Part shown: positions 35,091-48,444 of the stretch, one piece after another
Numbering within the stretch: the stretch's first letter is position 1
How the letters are laid out: the number at the start of each line of letters is the position of its first letter
Source: Lepas anatifera
Taxonomy: Eukaryota; Arthropoda; Thecostraca; Lepadidae
Reading direction: 5' to 3'
DNA: 64,000 nucleotides
NCBI GenBank assembly: GCA_034440635.1
Contig: JAOTON010002221.1
Span: 62,001 to 126,000, forward strand
Notes under the pieces: generated by a model
Databases searched by the model: none
The model's input: only the letters and a program-made list of their open reading frames with translations
Told to the model about the DNA's origin: nothing
Program-made: the position numbers and the translations under genes

Positions 35091-36677
35091 AAACACACAG
35101 GTAAGGGGAAAACCGGCGGTATGAGATATTCCAGTCCCACGGTTGGCAGGTACACAAAGGTAGCTAGGACGGCCAAGCTGACAGAACGGAAAGGGCTCCC
35201 ACCTGATGTGGCATCACATCATGTGAGATGTTCTCCCTGAGCTTGACACTGCCACACATTGTAGAACAAATAAGCAGGCACTGCATCCAACGGTGGAGTG
35301 CTGTTGTGAGCGATAGGGTGTGATTACAGTTTCTGGGGTTCAACCCCAGGCAGTGGCACCGGCGGGTGTGGCCTCCTGCGGTTGGCTGGCGTGGGCCAGT
35401 GACGAAGAAGCCCGTCCGAGCCGAGGCCGCCACACAGCCCACACATCGCCACAGAGATTACTGCCCTACCGTGACCCACAACTGTTTCATCACATTGTTT
35501 AACATTTTTTCCACGAATCAAATTTTTCAACTGATTATCTGTATAATTTTTAGTCCCCCTCCACAATTTATGGGTTCCAAACATGGGGCTTGGTGGGGGT
35601 GGAGGCCTGCTGGACATGTCAAGAGTTAACCTCGTATACTTCTGCTCGGCTGGTGCATGCACACAACTGTGATGATGATCACAATTCTTTGACAGATCTT
35701 TCTTGCCAATACACTATACAGTTCTACAAGTGTTTTTCCTCAGTTTGAGCTGTGGTATGGGAGAGCCAATAGATGCAGCCTTACCAAACCAAGTGCATTA
35801 GAAAGATGAGGAAGAGGTCCACCTGTTAGTATAATTATATCTTTAAACTGATTACAGGCTCAAATAATGAGGAAACATTATAACATGTTCCTTATACATC
35901 TCCCTCACATATAATATGAGATGCACTCCATCTGAGAATCTAAGAGACACGGGTGTGAAAATTAGAACTGGAAATGTGGGTTTGAGAGTGGGAAAACTGC
36001 TTCTATAAAACTTTGCTCAGTACAATTGAAGATTTTGACACTAAATAGTGATGAATTCAATATAAATGTACTCACAAGAAAATACAATCTGCAGCAGAAA
36101 TATTTTCAAATAGGCTTCCCATTTTGATAATTTTCTATAATGTTTCTTCCAAAATTCAAACACAGCTCAAAAATGCACATATCACACCATTAATATCCCT
36201 CCCTCACACAATGGGTAACTCTGCATGGAAACAACATGAATAGAAGTGTGTCAACTGGTATGGAACATGGTTAACTTGATATTACTACAATGCCCTCCTG
36301 GGGCAGCAACAAGAATAAGGGCACATATAAAATTACCTATCTCTCCATTCAGGTCCTCAAGCATTTTTTTCTGTTCTCCCAAGAGGAAGTGTGGAGTTGC
36401 ACACCGCATCAAAAGCTTCCTTTCAATAACCTTCAACTTTTATTATGATGGATGCTGTTTTTAAAGGTGTAAAACCTGTGAGGATGGTTAGCGTTGCATA
36501 CATGATCACTCACATTTAGGTAGCTTACTGGTGTACGCCAGTCTGAAAAATGTGGCAAGTGACTCAACAAGGTAACCAGCCCTTCCAATAACCAGCCCAA
36601 TCAGGGCAAAAATCTGGTTAAGTCATAAACTTTTTGACAAACATTTGTCTTATCATAGGTACGACCCTACACGTTTA
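35091..36677. other. Non-coding stretch upstream of CDK7
   Basis: AT-rich DNA without a recognisable gene. At 35332-35350 the palindrome TGGGGTTCAACCCCA includes a GGTTCAA box-B-like core, but no matching A box was seen, so no tRNA or SINE is called. Confidence 0.4.
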
Positions 36678-36681
36678 TTAA

Positions 36682-37491
36682 AGGGAAAGTGGCACCTTCA
36701 TGGAATCCTGGAATTTAGTGTAATTAGGGGTACTTTTAGCCAAAGATCATGGAACCATCCATGGTTTCTCTGAAAAATGTACAATAAGCTCAATATTTTT
36801 TTAAATGTGCCTCTAGGGAAAAATACATATCTGCCTGTGGATGATGTCATGATCTGGAAACCACTACCAAATTCAACCAGTGTGCAAAATATGGCACTTT
36901 CAATGAGATGTTGTTGGTGCGAGTGCCCTTGGAGACAGGACCAGCTGGTGCAAATTTTATCAACCTGGTGCAAATTTGCAAGCCTGGTGTGAGGGAGGCG
37001 ACACCAAAAAACCAAGCAAATAATGGATGAATGGTTGTAAAGACACAGGAGGGGGCCTTATAAAATTAACTGACTAATAAGAAAGGTAGCATTAAATTCT
37101 GAGGGTCGGGATGGGTGCGTTCTTCTCCCTGGAATACTGTGGATAGGTGCGAATTGTAGATGGCTGGTGGTGCGAATTAGTGTGAGAATGTTAGGTGTCT
37201 GGTGCGACTCGTCTGACATGCTGCCATACTTTGCAGACTGGAAATTCAATAGGGTTTAAGAGCTTCGATTGGCTGATACTGTGACGTCAGCATATGTTGT
37301 CACACCAACAATTGAAAACTCTGTCCTGCTGCTTTGGGAACATGAGAGGTACATTTCAGGTAGATTTTAGCTTTTATCTACGGAAAATTCGAGTTTCATG
37401 ATAAATGATATATTGAGTACCGGGTTTTCCGGCATGCTTTACAACTTGGCTATCTCAGTGAAAATCACGTTATAAAGGTGCCACATTCCCT
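36682..37491. mobile_element. TTAA-flanked MITE with AGGG ends, interrupted (copy 1)
   Basis: Left end TTAA|AGGGAAAGTGGCACCTT, right end AAGGTGCCACATTCCCT|TTAA. TTAA targets with AGGG termini fit the Kolobok group, with piggyBac as alternative. It is 810 bp because a 365-bp hAT-like element plus its 8-bp duplication lies inside; without these it is 437 bp, matching copy 2 (443 bp). No coding capacity. Confidence 0.85.
36877..37241. mobile_element. hAT-like MITE, 365 bp, nested (copy 1)
   Basis: Ends CCAGTGTGCAAAATATGGCA and TGCCATACTTTGCAGACTGG form inverted repeats. The flanks carry a perfect 8-bp duplication AAATTCAA (36869-36876 and 37242-37249), the size made by hAT and P transposases. 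It inserted into the TTAA/AGGG element and is therefore younger. Confidence 0.9.
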
Positions 37492-37581
37492 TTAACAAGA
37501 GAATAACAGACATAGCAAGCAAGGGAAAACATTAACAACATTAACACATTAACCAGAAGTTCTAATCTTTTATTTTGGAAG

Positions 37582-40373
37582 TTCCTTGTACCTTGTACCT
37601 TGTGGTTATCAGACTAAGGGAGGCTACTGAAAGCCTGTGAAGTCTGGTCCCGACGAGCTCTTTACCAGGATTATCAGGGCTTAGTCTGTGTCTGGAATCG
37701 TGAATTTAAGGTCTGACCAGTGAGAGTCCAGCCTGGCCTTGAAGGCTCCGGTCGATGGTGCGGTGACGACGTTGGCTGGAAGACTATTCCAGTCGTTGAT
37801 AACTCTGACCGCAAATGCGTTGCGTCGAACCCTTGTGGTTGCTGTGGGTTTAACGAGCTTGTGTGGGTGACCTCTAGTCCGGGAGCTACCGTCACGCTCG
37901 AAAATGTCCGGGGCAAGATCGAGGTGCGAGTGTAAGATCTGGTAGACGCGGATCATGTCGCCGCGTTTACGTCTGTAATAAAGCGAGGGCAGGTCTAAGT
38001 CTTGAAGGCGCTCACGGTACGGCTTGTCTCTGATTTCCTGAACCATTCGGGTAGCACGCCTCTGAACTTTTTCTATTCTTCTCTGGTCAGTCCGGTTGAA
38101 GGGACCCCAGGTCAGATTTCCGAACTCCAAGTGAGGTCTCACAAGCGTCTTGAACAGGAGTGGCAGAGATGACTTATCGATTTTCCTGAACGATCTGCGT
38201 ATCACTGCAAGAATTTGGTTCCCCTTGGAGGCAGCTGTGGCTGCATGTTTCCGGAATTTGAGCTCACTGTCGATGTATACTCCGAGGTCCTTTTCGGTGT
38301 TGGAGCTTTGTAGTATTCTGGTTCTCATTGAATAGTCTAGTTGCGGGTTGGCTTGACCCACATGAAGCACGGTGCACTTATCCTCGTTGAAGGGGAGCTG
38401 CCATCTGTCAGACCACTCTGTAGCTCTGTCTATGTCCTCTTGTAGCTGAGCTGCAGAGGGTCTGTGAGTGATGGGTGCATAAATCTTGGTGTCGTCAGCG
38501 AATATTTTTGTAGCGGAGCTTATCTCGTCGGGTAAGTCATTTATGAAGACCAAAAACATCAGTGGGCCGAGCACAGAGCCCTGAGGTACGCCACTGATTA
38601 CAGGGGCCCAGCCTGACGTACTGCCGTTGATGACTACTTGTTGTTGTCTACCAGTGAGAAAACTCTCAATCCAGCGAATAAGTTTCCCTGACACACCGTA
38701 GCCCCTCAACTTGTTGAGAAGCCTTGCATGTGGCACCGCATCAAAAGCCTTACGAAAGTCCAGGTAGATACAGTCTAAAGTGTTGCCGGCTTCTATGCAA
38801 CAACTCCAATCATTGATTACTTCGAGCAGTTGGGAATCACATGATTTCCGTGGGAGAAAGCCATGTTGGTCGGGACAGAATAGATTGTGCAGTGTCAGGT
38901 GCTCAAGAAGCTGGTCGCGGATGATGGCTTCAAGCACTCTACAAGCAATGGAAGTAAGGCTGATTGGTCGATAATTGCCGGGTTGCTGCCTACTACCCTT
39001 CTTGAAGATTGGAACCACTGATGCTTGTTTCCATTTCGAAGGCAGGAAACCCGTATCAATGGAACTGCGGAACAAAGTGGCAAGGGGCCGGCAAGAGAGG
39101 AAGCCGCCTCCTTCAGAACGTGGGGGTGTAGTTGGTCAGGTCCAGGGGCACTTGTGGGCTTCAGACGTTTGAGATGAGTCTCAACCACTTCTGGAGATAT
39201 GTATATGTCTTCGAGTGGATCACCACAGAATCTATCCATAAATTGAGGAATATTGGTTCTATCTTCACGGGTAAATATTGAGCTGAAGAAGTTGTTTAGG
39301 ATGGTGGCCTTAGCTTGGTCAGTGTTCTGCAGAGTGCCATTTTCATCTATTAGGTCGTCCACTCTGGATTTTGTTTTCAGCCTTGAGTGTACGTGCTTCC
39401 AGAAGGGCTTTACAGTCTGCTTGAGACAGTTTATTATTTTCTCCTCATGCTTAAACAAGAGTGTCCTGGTCAATGCTCTGAGTTGGTTATTTATGGAGGA
39501 GTATCTTCCGTAGAGAAGCAAACGGTCGATCTCCCCTGTTGCGTTACGGTACTTTAGCCAGGCATCGCATTTCTTCTTTTTGAGTCTCATGGCTTCAGGT
39601 GTGATATATATCCTATTTGCTTGTCTTTTCTCTTTCGCTTCAGGAACACACTCTCCAACCATCTGGTCCAGAGCTTGTAGGAAGGCATCGTAGGCTCGGT
39701 CGAGATCGGGTTCAGCGAGGAAGCTCCAATCGTTGTCATCAATTTGGGTCCTCAGCTTTCCAAAATCTCCCCTGCCAAAGTTACGTCTTTTTTGTTTAGA
39801 CACCGGGATAGGTGTATAGCATCTGAGCTTGAACTCTAGGATGAGGTGATCACTAGAGCCCAATCCAGGCAGAAACTTCAGGTGGGAGACCATGTCTTCC
39901 TCATTGGTAAGGATGAGATCAAGGGTACTAGGGGGAGTACCATGACGATAGCGAGTTGGGCTATCAACATGCTGGAAAAGAAATAGGTCATTTATGAGCT
40001 CAAGAAAGCCATGGGAGATGTGAGAAGGAAATGCTGACGAGAGTGAAGTTAACCAGTCAATTTGAGGCAGGTTGAAGTCCCCTGTTATCAATAAGTGGGA
40101 GGGTTTGGAATCCACCACAGAGTGAAGCAGGCTATGAAGTGCCATCAATGAATGGTGCTCAGATGCGGATGGGCTTCTATAAATACATCCCACAAGTAAT
40201 CTATCAGATCCCTTCAATCTCAGTTGAACCCATAGGTGCTCCACGGCATCATAGCCTTGGAATTTTCTTTCTGCCACATGAAGGGAGTTCCTGGCCATAA
40301 TGGCCACTCCTCGGACTCCAGACGATCCCAACCGAGCTATTGATGGGTCAAAATTTATGAACAGCACATATAA
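37582..40373 (-). mobile_element. CR1/L2-like LINE, 5'-truncated, one frameshift
   Basis: Read on the minus strand. Frame 1 (40367 to about 39085) holds most of an APE endonuclease: GVRGVAIMARNSL, LLVGCIYRSPS, LLITGDFNLPQIDW, DLILTNEEDMV and GSSDHLILEF; the endonuclease N-terminus is absent. Frame 2 (about 39075-37681) holds the reverse transcriptase: GNYRPISLTS, YLDFRKAFDAV, GVPQGSVLGPLMF and the catalytic FADD, then a thumb/C-terminal part ending DLKFTIPDTD. The frames are joined by an apparent one-base deletion near 39081-39090 (GPL-TLFRSS). The 3' end at 37582-37605 has ACAAGGT repeats, a short tandem tail as in CR1/L2 elements. Otherwise remarkably open, so probably recent. Confidence 0.9.
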
Positions 40374-41740
40374 GTTCTAACCTACCTAAATAGTTTTCTA
40401 CTTTGTTCCTCTTTATTGCTTGTCTTTGTCTTTTAGCTGTTCTCGTCTTTCTTTCGCTTCTACTCTCCCACGGTTCTCTAATACATCTTTACTTTACAGG
40501 TAAATCCCTTGTTTGTTTACTTGTATGGCCGTGGGAATAGTGCTCTCTCTGGTGCTCTCCGGCTATAATGCGTAAAAATAATTTTTTTAGTAAAAATCTG
40601 ACTGAAAAAAGTATAGTAATTATTCAGACTACGTAGACCTCTAAAAGTCTCGATAATTCTAGAGTAATTCAAGGGTTATATAGCACAGTTCTTTACGGAC
40701 TATCTGGCATAAGTGTATACGACCACCAGGGGGTGGACATGAGCTATCTCTCTAGAAGTTTGGGGATTGTTGAAGGTTCCATTTCTGGTTCTTAGAGACT
40801 TTTTCCAGAAAAATTTAACATGTAATTCCAATGGGACTTCTTGCAGGGGGTTTGGGGCACGGGCCAGTGGGAAAATATAAGTAGTGCTTAAGGATATATT
40901 TTTGGTTTTTAGTATGTAGAATTGATCAGGCTATCTTCTAGAGACATTTTTAAGTCCCTGACATGCTTTAATATCAAATAAATTCCACGATGAATTTCAT
41001 GATAATTCCTTCAGAATCCCGTTTCGAGCCTGGCGCAGTTATTTCAAACCCAAATAAGAATAATTGTGTTATTCGGCCGGAAGAATTATACCCGCCACTT
41101 GTTCTGGAATTATGGCGCTGGTTACGTGTAGGATATAAACGAGCCGGGAATAAAATTAGAAAAACCAGCGTGTAATTAATATATTCATACAGGTATCTAT
41201 CTTTGAATGAGTGTAGGGAACATCAAAGGAATAGCAGATTTGTGGACAAGTGTACACATGCATGCCAGTAAGAACGTTTATTTCTAGGTAGGTATGGATC
41301 TGGTGAGCTTTGGGGAGAACACATTTTAGGTGTCTATTACATGGATTACTATGTTCCTGATGCTTTTAAGTGTAAGGAGGACTTTTAAGATCCATTGATC
41401 ATGCTTGTGTGGACATACCATGATAATAATTACAGTACAGGTACCTACTAAGGCCAAGCAGCAACATTGAAGCTATTTCCAGGCTGTATAGGATTGACCA
41501 GAAGGTTGAGGTGGGATTGTGAGGCTGTTTATTATATGCTGTCAGGGTTGGATGTTTATTAATTGGGTAAACTCTTCCAAGTCTTGTGAATCTGTGTAAA
41601 GATATGTTGCAATTGTATCATGGGTTTGAAATTGAGATAGAAGTTCTATAAAACATATTTAGGCACTTATTACATATTTCATTTCAAATGAAGCTTTATT
41701 GAATTCCTTCACAATTCAAATGTTAAAAGAAAGATCTTGG
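40374..41740. other. Non-coding stretch, no gene recognised
   Basis: AT-rich DNA. A 61-codon plus-strand ORF at 40990-41175 has no known domain. Confidence 0.4.
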
Positions 41741-41748
41741 GACCGTAC

Positions 41749-42149
41749 CAGTGGCGGATCCAAGGGGGGGCGAAAAAAGGCATTTGCCCCCGAAATGGAA
41801 AAGCTCGGGGAAAAACTATGTTTTTGCCCCCAAAAGTTATTGATCTCCTTTTTGCCACTCCTTTTTTAGTTTATAAGCAATATTTTGGTGCTTCAACTCT
41901 TAACTTCAAACAGAACCAGTTAATTTCAGTGTAAATGCTGGGCCTCGGAATGGAAAAAATTATCTTGAGCGCATATTTTTCATCTCGTTAAGTTTTTTCT
42001 TTCCTTTTCGCCTCAAATACCCAAAATTCTACCAGCAAGTGATATTTTAGAGCAGCTTTAACAGCCTGAATTTTTTTGTTGTTTTTTTGTTTTTTTGACT
42101 TTTGACTTTGGTTTGCCCCTCCCAAACCGGCCGGCTAGATCCGCCACTG
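41749..42149. mobile_element. hAT-type MITE, 401 bp, CAGTGGCGGATC ends
   Basis: Starts CAGTGGCGGATCCAAGGGGG and ends GGCTAGATCCGCCACTG. The terminus CAGTGGCGGAT is widespread among animal hAT non-autonomous elements. The flanks GACCGTAC and GACACTAC match at 6 of 8 positions, an aged 8-bp duplication. No transposase. Confidence 0.85.
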
Positions 42150-43990
42150 GACACTACAGACCCTTTTTATACCTACAGGTATCCTGTTAGTCTAACAATG
42201 ACAAATTGATAGGTCTAAATCCTAAGCTATGCCAACTTGTTGCTTATACCATAATAGTAAGGTTTTCTTTCTACATGCATGGTCTGCAGCACCATGTATG
42301 GAATGTGATTCTGAGGAGCTTTCACTTATGTTTTAATGACAGAATATACTTGTAATATGTCTGTTATTATTTTGGGTCGAAATTGTGAAACAGACTGCAT
42401 ACTGCTTATACTACATAGGTACCATTGCCAGCACTGGACTGCTAAACTTATTCCTTCATCTTTTTCAGAACAAACAAAGAGCCCATAATTTGTTATTCCT
42501 ATTAATGTTTTTATCATGCTATGACTCATTTATTAAACAAATATATACTTTATATATATATGTAATATGTATATACATGGCATTACATTGTGTGGTAAAA
42601 AGGTTGTTTGTGTCAGCATGTAGGGGCTAGGCTTTGATGAAATATTATTAATCATGTCAAATAATGGCAAGTATCCAATGGAGCAAGCATGACATTACAC
42701 AATGCCTGTGCGGCTGTAGTTAAGAATGTTTGTGTTTCCTGATTCTATCTGGGACTGATTTAGCAGTGACTACTTCCGGAAAATTGTGAATTTGTCTTCT
42801 TTTCTGACACCCTATGTACACTCCAACGGTTGCGAGTGGCTGCCTCTGCTATGGCAGTGTTATTATAACTGCTACTACTGATATGATAACTGCTATATTT
42901 GTACTCCTGATGCCAGGAAAACAAATTGCTGTACTTACTTGCTGCCGGCATTTCATTGATCCATCAGCCGATGGATCTTGTATTCTTATGCCCTTTTCAC
43001 TTCCCCTCCCTCCTTGTTTCACCCTAACAGTTGCACCCACACGTTTCCCTAGCCGCCGCCGTGCTCGTGCACTCTATTGTAATACAATGTTGCAAACGTG
43101 CATGGTGCCCGATCCGGTCACCCGAATCCACGAGACATTTGATCTCGACAATTAGGTGTGCCATCTGCACGCGTGGGTCGTCGGCCTCCTACGCTCCGTC
43201 CGTGGCTCGCTCGTCCGTTGCGCTGCCCCTCCCCCTTGCCGTACATGCCCGTTGCTTTGCGCCCGTCTTCTCGGGCCCGCTCACCCCGGCATATCTGAAA
43301 TCACCTTCCAATTTTTTGTTTTCGTTTCTGTGGCAATTTTTCCCCTCTGAAATGTATTGTGTTTGGGATGTTTTTTTTTGGGGGGGTACCTGAATACATG
43401 TATGAAAGTACTGTATTTTATTGTGGCAAGTTCTATTTCTGATGACTTTCAAGTTTCATTTTAAGATCGGTCTATACGTGAGTGGTGCTTAAATATGATT
43501 CATATATTTTTAGATGCACGGTTTGCCACAATTTGATCCAGGGGTGTAACTGCGAAAATTTTAGGGTTCTTTTTCCTAGCCGACCCATAAAATTTTACGG
43601 GCAGGGTTAGATTAAAAACGTTAAAAGAGTAAAAGAACGTTAAAAGCCTTAAAATTTTGTCGAAACATCTATAAATACTTTTTATTTATTTGCACTCCAC
43701 ACTTCCCCCTCGGGCCGAAAAATACTTTGGCCCTCTGGTTTGAGCGTCTGAAGGAGAATGACCCTAATTCCCCCCTGATCCGCCAGTGCCTGGACACACA
43801 CCCAAAAAATCATGGTAGCGGTAACAACCCTAACTTTCGGACTATGGGAGCAGTGCCCACCATTTTCCAGCCGTTCCCGTACCTTGTTTTCAGCAACAAA
43901 TCAAGCGATAAGCCGAGTCATCTTTGGTCCCACCAACGTCGACGACCCTTTCCCACAACTTCAAAATAGTTCCTGCGCCTATGCTGTAAG
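42150..43990. other. Unrecognised stretch with a CpG-rich patch and a possible decayed hAT end
   Basis: AT-rich DNA apart from a CpG-rich patch at 43030-43300. CTGATCCGCCAGTG near 43776-43790 resembles the right end of the hAT-type MITE at 41749, and CCAGGGGTGTAACTG at about 43539 could be its partner; too decayed to call. Confidence 0.35.
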
Positions 43991-46900
43991 CTTCTTGCTC
44001 ATCAAAGGTTAAAGCTCGAAAAGCAGCAAACGTGGAAAAAAACAAAAATTATCTGACCTCAGGTCAGGTCAAGGTTACTTCTTAATATAGCATAGTCAAT
44101 ATGCATATCAATGAACTCGCAGTAGCAATCTGAACGCAATAATATCAAAATAAAAGCTTTTTCATCATTTCGAAGTTATTGACCTAAGCCTGAAAACTGC
44201 TTAAATCGCCCCATATTTGCCCGGGTGGGGGGTCTTTTTAGACCCCCTTCGGGATTTTCCAAAGTGATCAAAAAACGGCGGAGCGTAGCGCCGCCAAACT
44301 TAGTATAGCTGTTCCTCCATCATTTTTACATCTTTCCTGAAAATTTTAGCTCAAGGTCATGTCAGGTCAGGTCACCAGGCCAGGCGAAGTGACCTCACCC
44401 CAAAAATGTTTAGGGCCGCATAACTAAGGGAAGGGCTAATCGATCAAATTGAAACTCATACCACATATTGGGCCCACGAGGAGCTACAACATTTGTTCCG
44501 GGATTTTTTATATTGGTGACCTAAGGTCATGTGCAGAGCATGACCTCCCCATTGTAAATACATGGGGAAAATCACGAAATGAGCTTTTCTCAGTGAGTAT
44601 GGCTGGAATCAACTTCAAAAATTGGTTACGACTTGCTTTTTAGCCCATTTCTGAAGTTGATGCCAAACATTTTGACTTGTAACCTTTAAAAGGTCACCTT
44701 AGGTCAAATAAGCATTTTTTGGTGTTTTACTCTATAAATTTGGAATAAACTAAGATAAAACTTTTTATTTTGTGACCAAAGTGTTTGTATAGTCACTGGA
44801 AGTCAAATGATATACATCATGACTATACCAGGCCAATTTAAGTCAGACCGTTGACCTGAGTCAGGTCAAATTCTTAAATTTGACCTGACACAACAATATT
44901 ATATAACATTCGATTCGTATTGACGAGAGGATTGCAATGGTGCATCAACTATGGCTATATCTTGTTTGGTTTGGAAGTTATTAGCGAAAAAGGAAACGCC
45001 TTTTTGCATGGATGGCTATGGACATTCCCAAGAATATGCCCGACATTCAGTGACATGTAGCTCCCTAGGCTTTGACCTGACACGAAAATGAATCGAACCG
45101 TAATGAAAGAGCAACTCAAGAGCTTTCGAATGGTGTTAGAAAAATGTTTCTGGCTATCATAGTTTCTGAGATATATGAGGTTTTCTTAATACACCTGATA
45201 TTAGCGATTTTGACCTATTTTGACCTCTGGTGACCTTGATATTGTCCTGACAAGAAAAATGACTGAAGTATTTTCGATATCATTTTTGACGAGCTTTCGA
45301 TTGCCGTTTTGCGCTTTTTTCTAGCTCTCTTAGTTTTTTAGATCGTGGGGGTCTTTTTAGCCCCCCCCACCAGGGCGAAGGTGGCTCGTACCCGCCACCG
45401 GGGCAAGGGATATGACTTCTCAGAGGTCACATGTAAAACATTGCAGCATGAACCTAGAAAGGGGCCCAGGATACTATGGTTAGGATAATATGCACTTATT
45501 CTCAGCTGTATCTACACAAATACAGCCCAATTTCTGTTTTCCCCTTTATTTCCAATGGAGAGGTCATGGTCCATACTTGACCTTAGGTCATCGATATGAA
45601 AAATCCCGGAATATATGTTGTAGCACTCGGTGGGGCCATTATGTGGTATAAGTTTCAATCCCATATATGTACTTGTTTCTTACGTATGCCACCTTAAACG
45701 TTTTTTTTAGGTGAGGTCACTTGACCTGTAATGGTGAACTGACCCTAATGATACAACCGTAAAATTTTGAGAAAAGTTGCAAAATTGATCGAGAAGGCGT
45801 GCCGAGTACGGCGGCGCTTCGCGCCGCCATTTTTTTCGTGCTGCCGGAAAAACCCGAGGGGAGTAATCAAACACCCCCGCCAGGGCGATAGTTAATAGCT
45901 AAACAGGTCGAAAACTGCGTTAAGCTAGAGCCATAATTTAGGCGAATCCTCTCGTTACGGCGAATCAAATTATCTATGGTATAAACATGCTGTGTCAAAA
46001 TCTAAGAATGACCAAACCAAAGGTCAGGTCAAGAGCGTTATCTGGTCTGACATAATCGATATGCATACCAATCGACTCGTAATGACAATTTAAGAATAAT
46101 GGTACTAACGTGAAATCTCTATCATCATTTCTTGCCAAGTTGTCCTGCGAAGTTGTCCGGGTTTCCTGCGAACCCATGTCTAAAAAAAGCTTAAATAGTC
46201 CCGAATGACCTTACAGAGATCACAGATCAAACATGTCAAGTTGCACCTTTGGGGTGGTCCAATATACTTATACTATGTGAACAGGAATCTACTTTAACCC
46301 TTTCCCTACTGGAGGTATTTTTAATCCCTCGCCCTACCAGAGGATCGATTCGACCTCCCAACGCTTGAAAACTAAGAAAGGTGGAAAAACGCGGTAAAGC
46401 TTAGCGTGTTGCCCGAGACCTGAACTCTCCGACGGTGGAAAATTATTTTTACCCTAGGTTAACGAGTGACCTTGTGATGTCACAAAATGGCGAAATTGTG
46501 ATACATTTAGAAAATTCCTTATAATTCGGGAATCAATGGGCCTGGAATAAAGCCCGAGGTGTCAATGTGTTTGTCTTGATGCAAGGAATTCAACAAAATG
46601 CGGCATGGGCTTGTAAGGTCACACGTGACCTTGACTTAGGTCCATCATGATCAAAGTCAGGTCGCATACCATTCGAACACTTGGGTGATGCTCGTCACTA
46701 TGATGCCAAATTCATTGCTGCATCTCGTCCCGTTTATGAGAATTCAACAGCTTCTAAAACTCACCAGCTTCTAAAATTCGCCAACAGCTTCTAAAACGGT
46801 AACCTTTGCTGACCTTTAGGGAGCCCTGGTGCCTTCGTTTTGGACTTGACCTTAAAATGGATCACATATTCCAGATTTCCTTTTCAGGAGCTTTCGAATG

Positions 46901-47060
46901 TTGTTTAGAAACTTGATCTAACTATTCTGGAAGCCGAGCGACGCCCCGTTTTTTTCAGGCTTATTTCTAGGGCCAAAATTGTCTTGCATGGGCTTAGAAA
47001 TGACGTCATAACTCGGTGACCCAACATGACATTGACTTGAAATTTTGTCAAGACGTTTTA
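43990..47060. mobile_element. Block of decayed AGGTCA-rich MITE sequence
   Basis: Segments match the family of 21868-22716: the ACGGCGG hairpin (45807-45829 intact; 44275-44295 degenerate), GTCAGGTCACC near 44360-44390, the GACCTTAGGTCATCGATAT box near 45580-45598, and GCGAAGGTGGCTC near 45373. TGACCT/AGGTCA hexamers continue to about 47040. No intact termini, so this is probably two or more old copies, partly nested. No gene. Confidence 0.6.
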
Positions 47061-48020
47061 AATTAATTTTTTATACAATCTCCACGCAGCATTGGGCTAA
47101 ACTAGTCTCTTTTTGCGTGTCATCGTGAAGAGGAAGAGGAAGAGCAGAGTGTGGGATGTCACGGGCACGTCGAACCTGACGAAAACTGGCTGTTTCCAGC
47201 CTCCACAGATCGAACGCACCTTCAAATGCAGGAATCAAGGATAATGGCAATATGTATCTGTATATTTTACAGCTTCAACAGGCACCGACACCCAATTAGT
47301 AATGCAGTCATGTTACATACAACAGCGTAGTCCAACGATTATTCAAATAACATGGGTATACCACACACACATGCACACATGTACTAACACGCATTAAGTA
47401 AAAACTACTAAAAAGCTGTTTCGTAAATGTGCTGATATGCTTAACCCCCGCCCCATCGGGGGCATCGGTGCCCCCCGAAGGTTTTCTCGAACAACTACTA
47501 CCATATTAATAGGCTTCAAGGGCTTCAATTGGCCAAGGTGCCACATTCCCTTTAATGAAGTTCGGTGGTGCAATTTAAGTTCAAGCGCCGATGGCCCAGT
47601 CTTATCTCAAGAATACAAATACATTCGCTTATCGTTACAGTGTTGCCACACCGTTTTGCCTTCTCCCCGGTTACACTACTTTCTTCACAGCACTTAATTC
47701 ACGAAATTAGAACGGCGTTGCATAAACCAGTCGTTGATGGTTCTCGCTAGTGAATCCCGGCCTGATCGAGCATGGGCAGCAGTATATCGCCACATGACTC
47801 TCTCAGACACAGGCTCACAATAGCAAGATAGGAGATATGTTCAGATTTCTTGATCCTACAAGACGTCTGAAAAAGAAAATTCATTGTGAAGCACCGGAGA
47901 CTCCTTGTTTTTGGAATCGTGCCGAAAGAGTTCGTTAAATTTGTAAAAACATAAAAAACTCCGATTTCATCTTCAGCATTAACAACATCTAGGCGGCATG
48001 ATACGAGCGACTTAAAGTAA
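47061..48020. other. Unrecognised stretch with a relic of the AGGG/TTAA MITE
   Basis: AAGGTGCCACATTCCCTTTAA at about 47535-47555 is the right end of the MITE seen at 36682 and 52229, preceded by a piece of its interior (GGGCTTCAATTGGC), i.e. an internally deleted copy. Otherwise nothing recognised. Confidence 0.5.
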
Positions 48021-48397
48021 GGTCATTCCATGTCAACTCGACACACCAAGTGCCAATTTTTACACGGCACCATCTCGGATCTTTATGATACTTTGCAAAC
48101 ATGATTATCGTGGGCTGGGAACACGAATATGAGAATATTAGGAACTTACCTCACATATTTTCGGATATATGACGATGTCAATATTTGCTAAATGCTGTTG
48201 CATTCCCGTCTAAGCCATACCATGACCTCAAAGCGGTTTTAAAAATTTGCATTGTGCAAGCCGGTGGCCATCAAAATAAAGGTATGCATCCTTCTTTCAA
48301 ATATTTACGAAAATTAGGCGATAGCCGTAATATTTAAAAAAGAGGAAATCTGAGTGGGTGCCGTGCACTCAGTGTGTCGAGTTGGCATGGGGTGACC
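48021..48397. mobile_element. 377-bp inverted-repeat element next to the P-like exon
   Basis: The left end GGTCATTCCATGTCAACTCG and following ACACACCAAGTGC are mirrored at the right end with few mismatches (about 30 bp). No coding capacity. The superfamily is not recognised with confidence; its position just downstream of a P-like transposase exon is suggestive but unproven. Confidence 0.7.
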
Positions 48398-48444
48398 CAA
48401 TACCAGAGGGCTCTCCACCAAGAAGTCCGGATCATCTACTTACC

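Noticed and set aside
35332..35350. Box-B-like GGTTCAA in a palindrome
   Set aside because: No A box at suitable spacing upstream, so neither a tRNA nor a SINE is supported.
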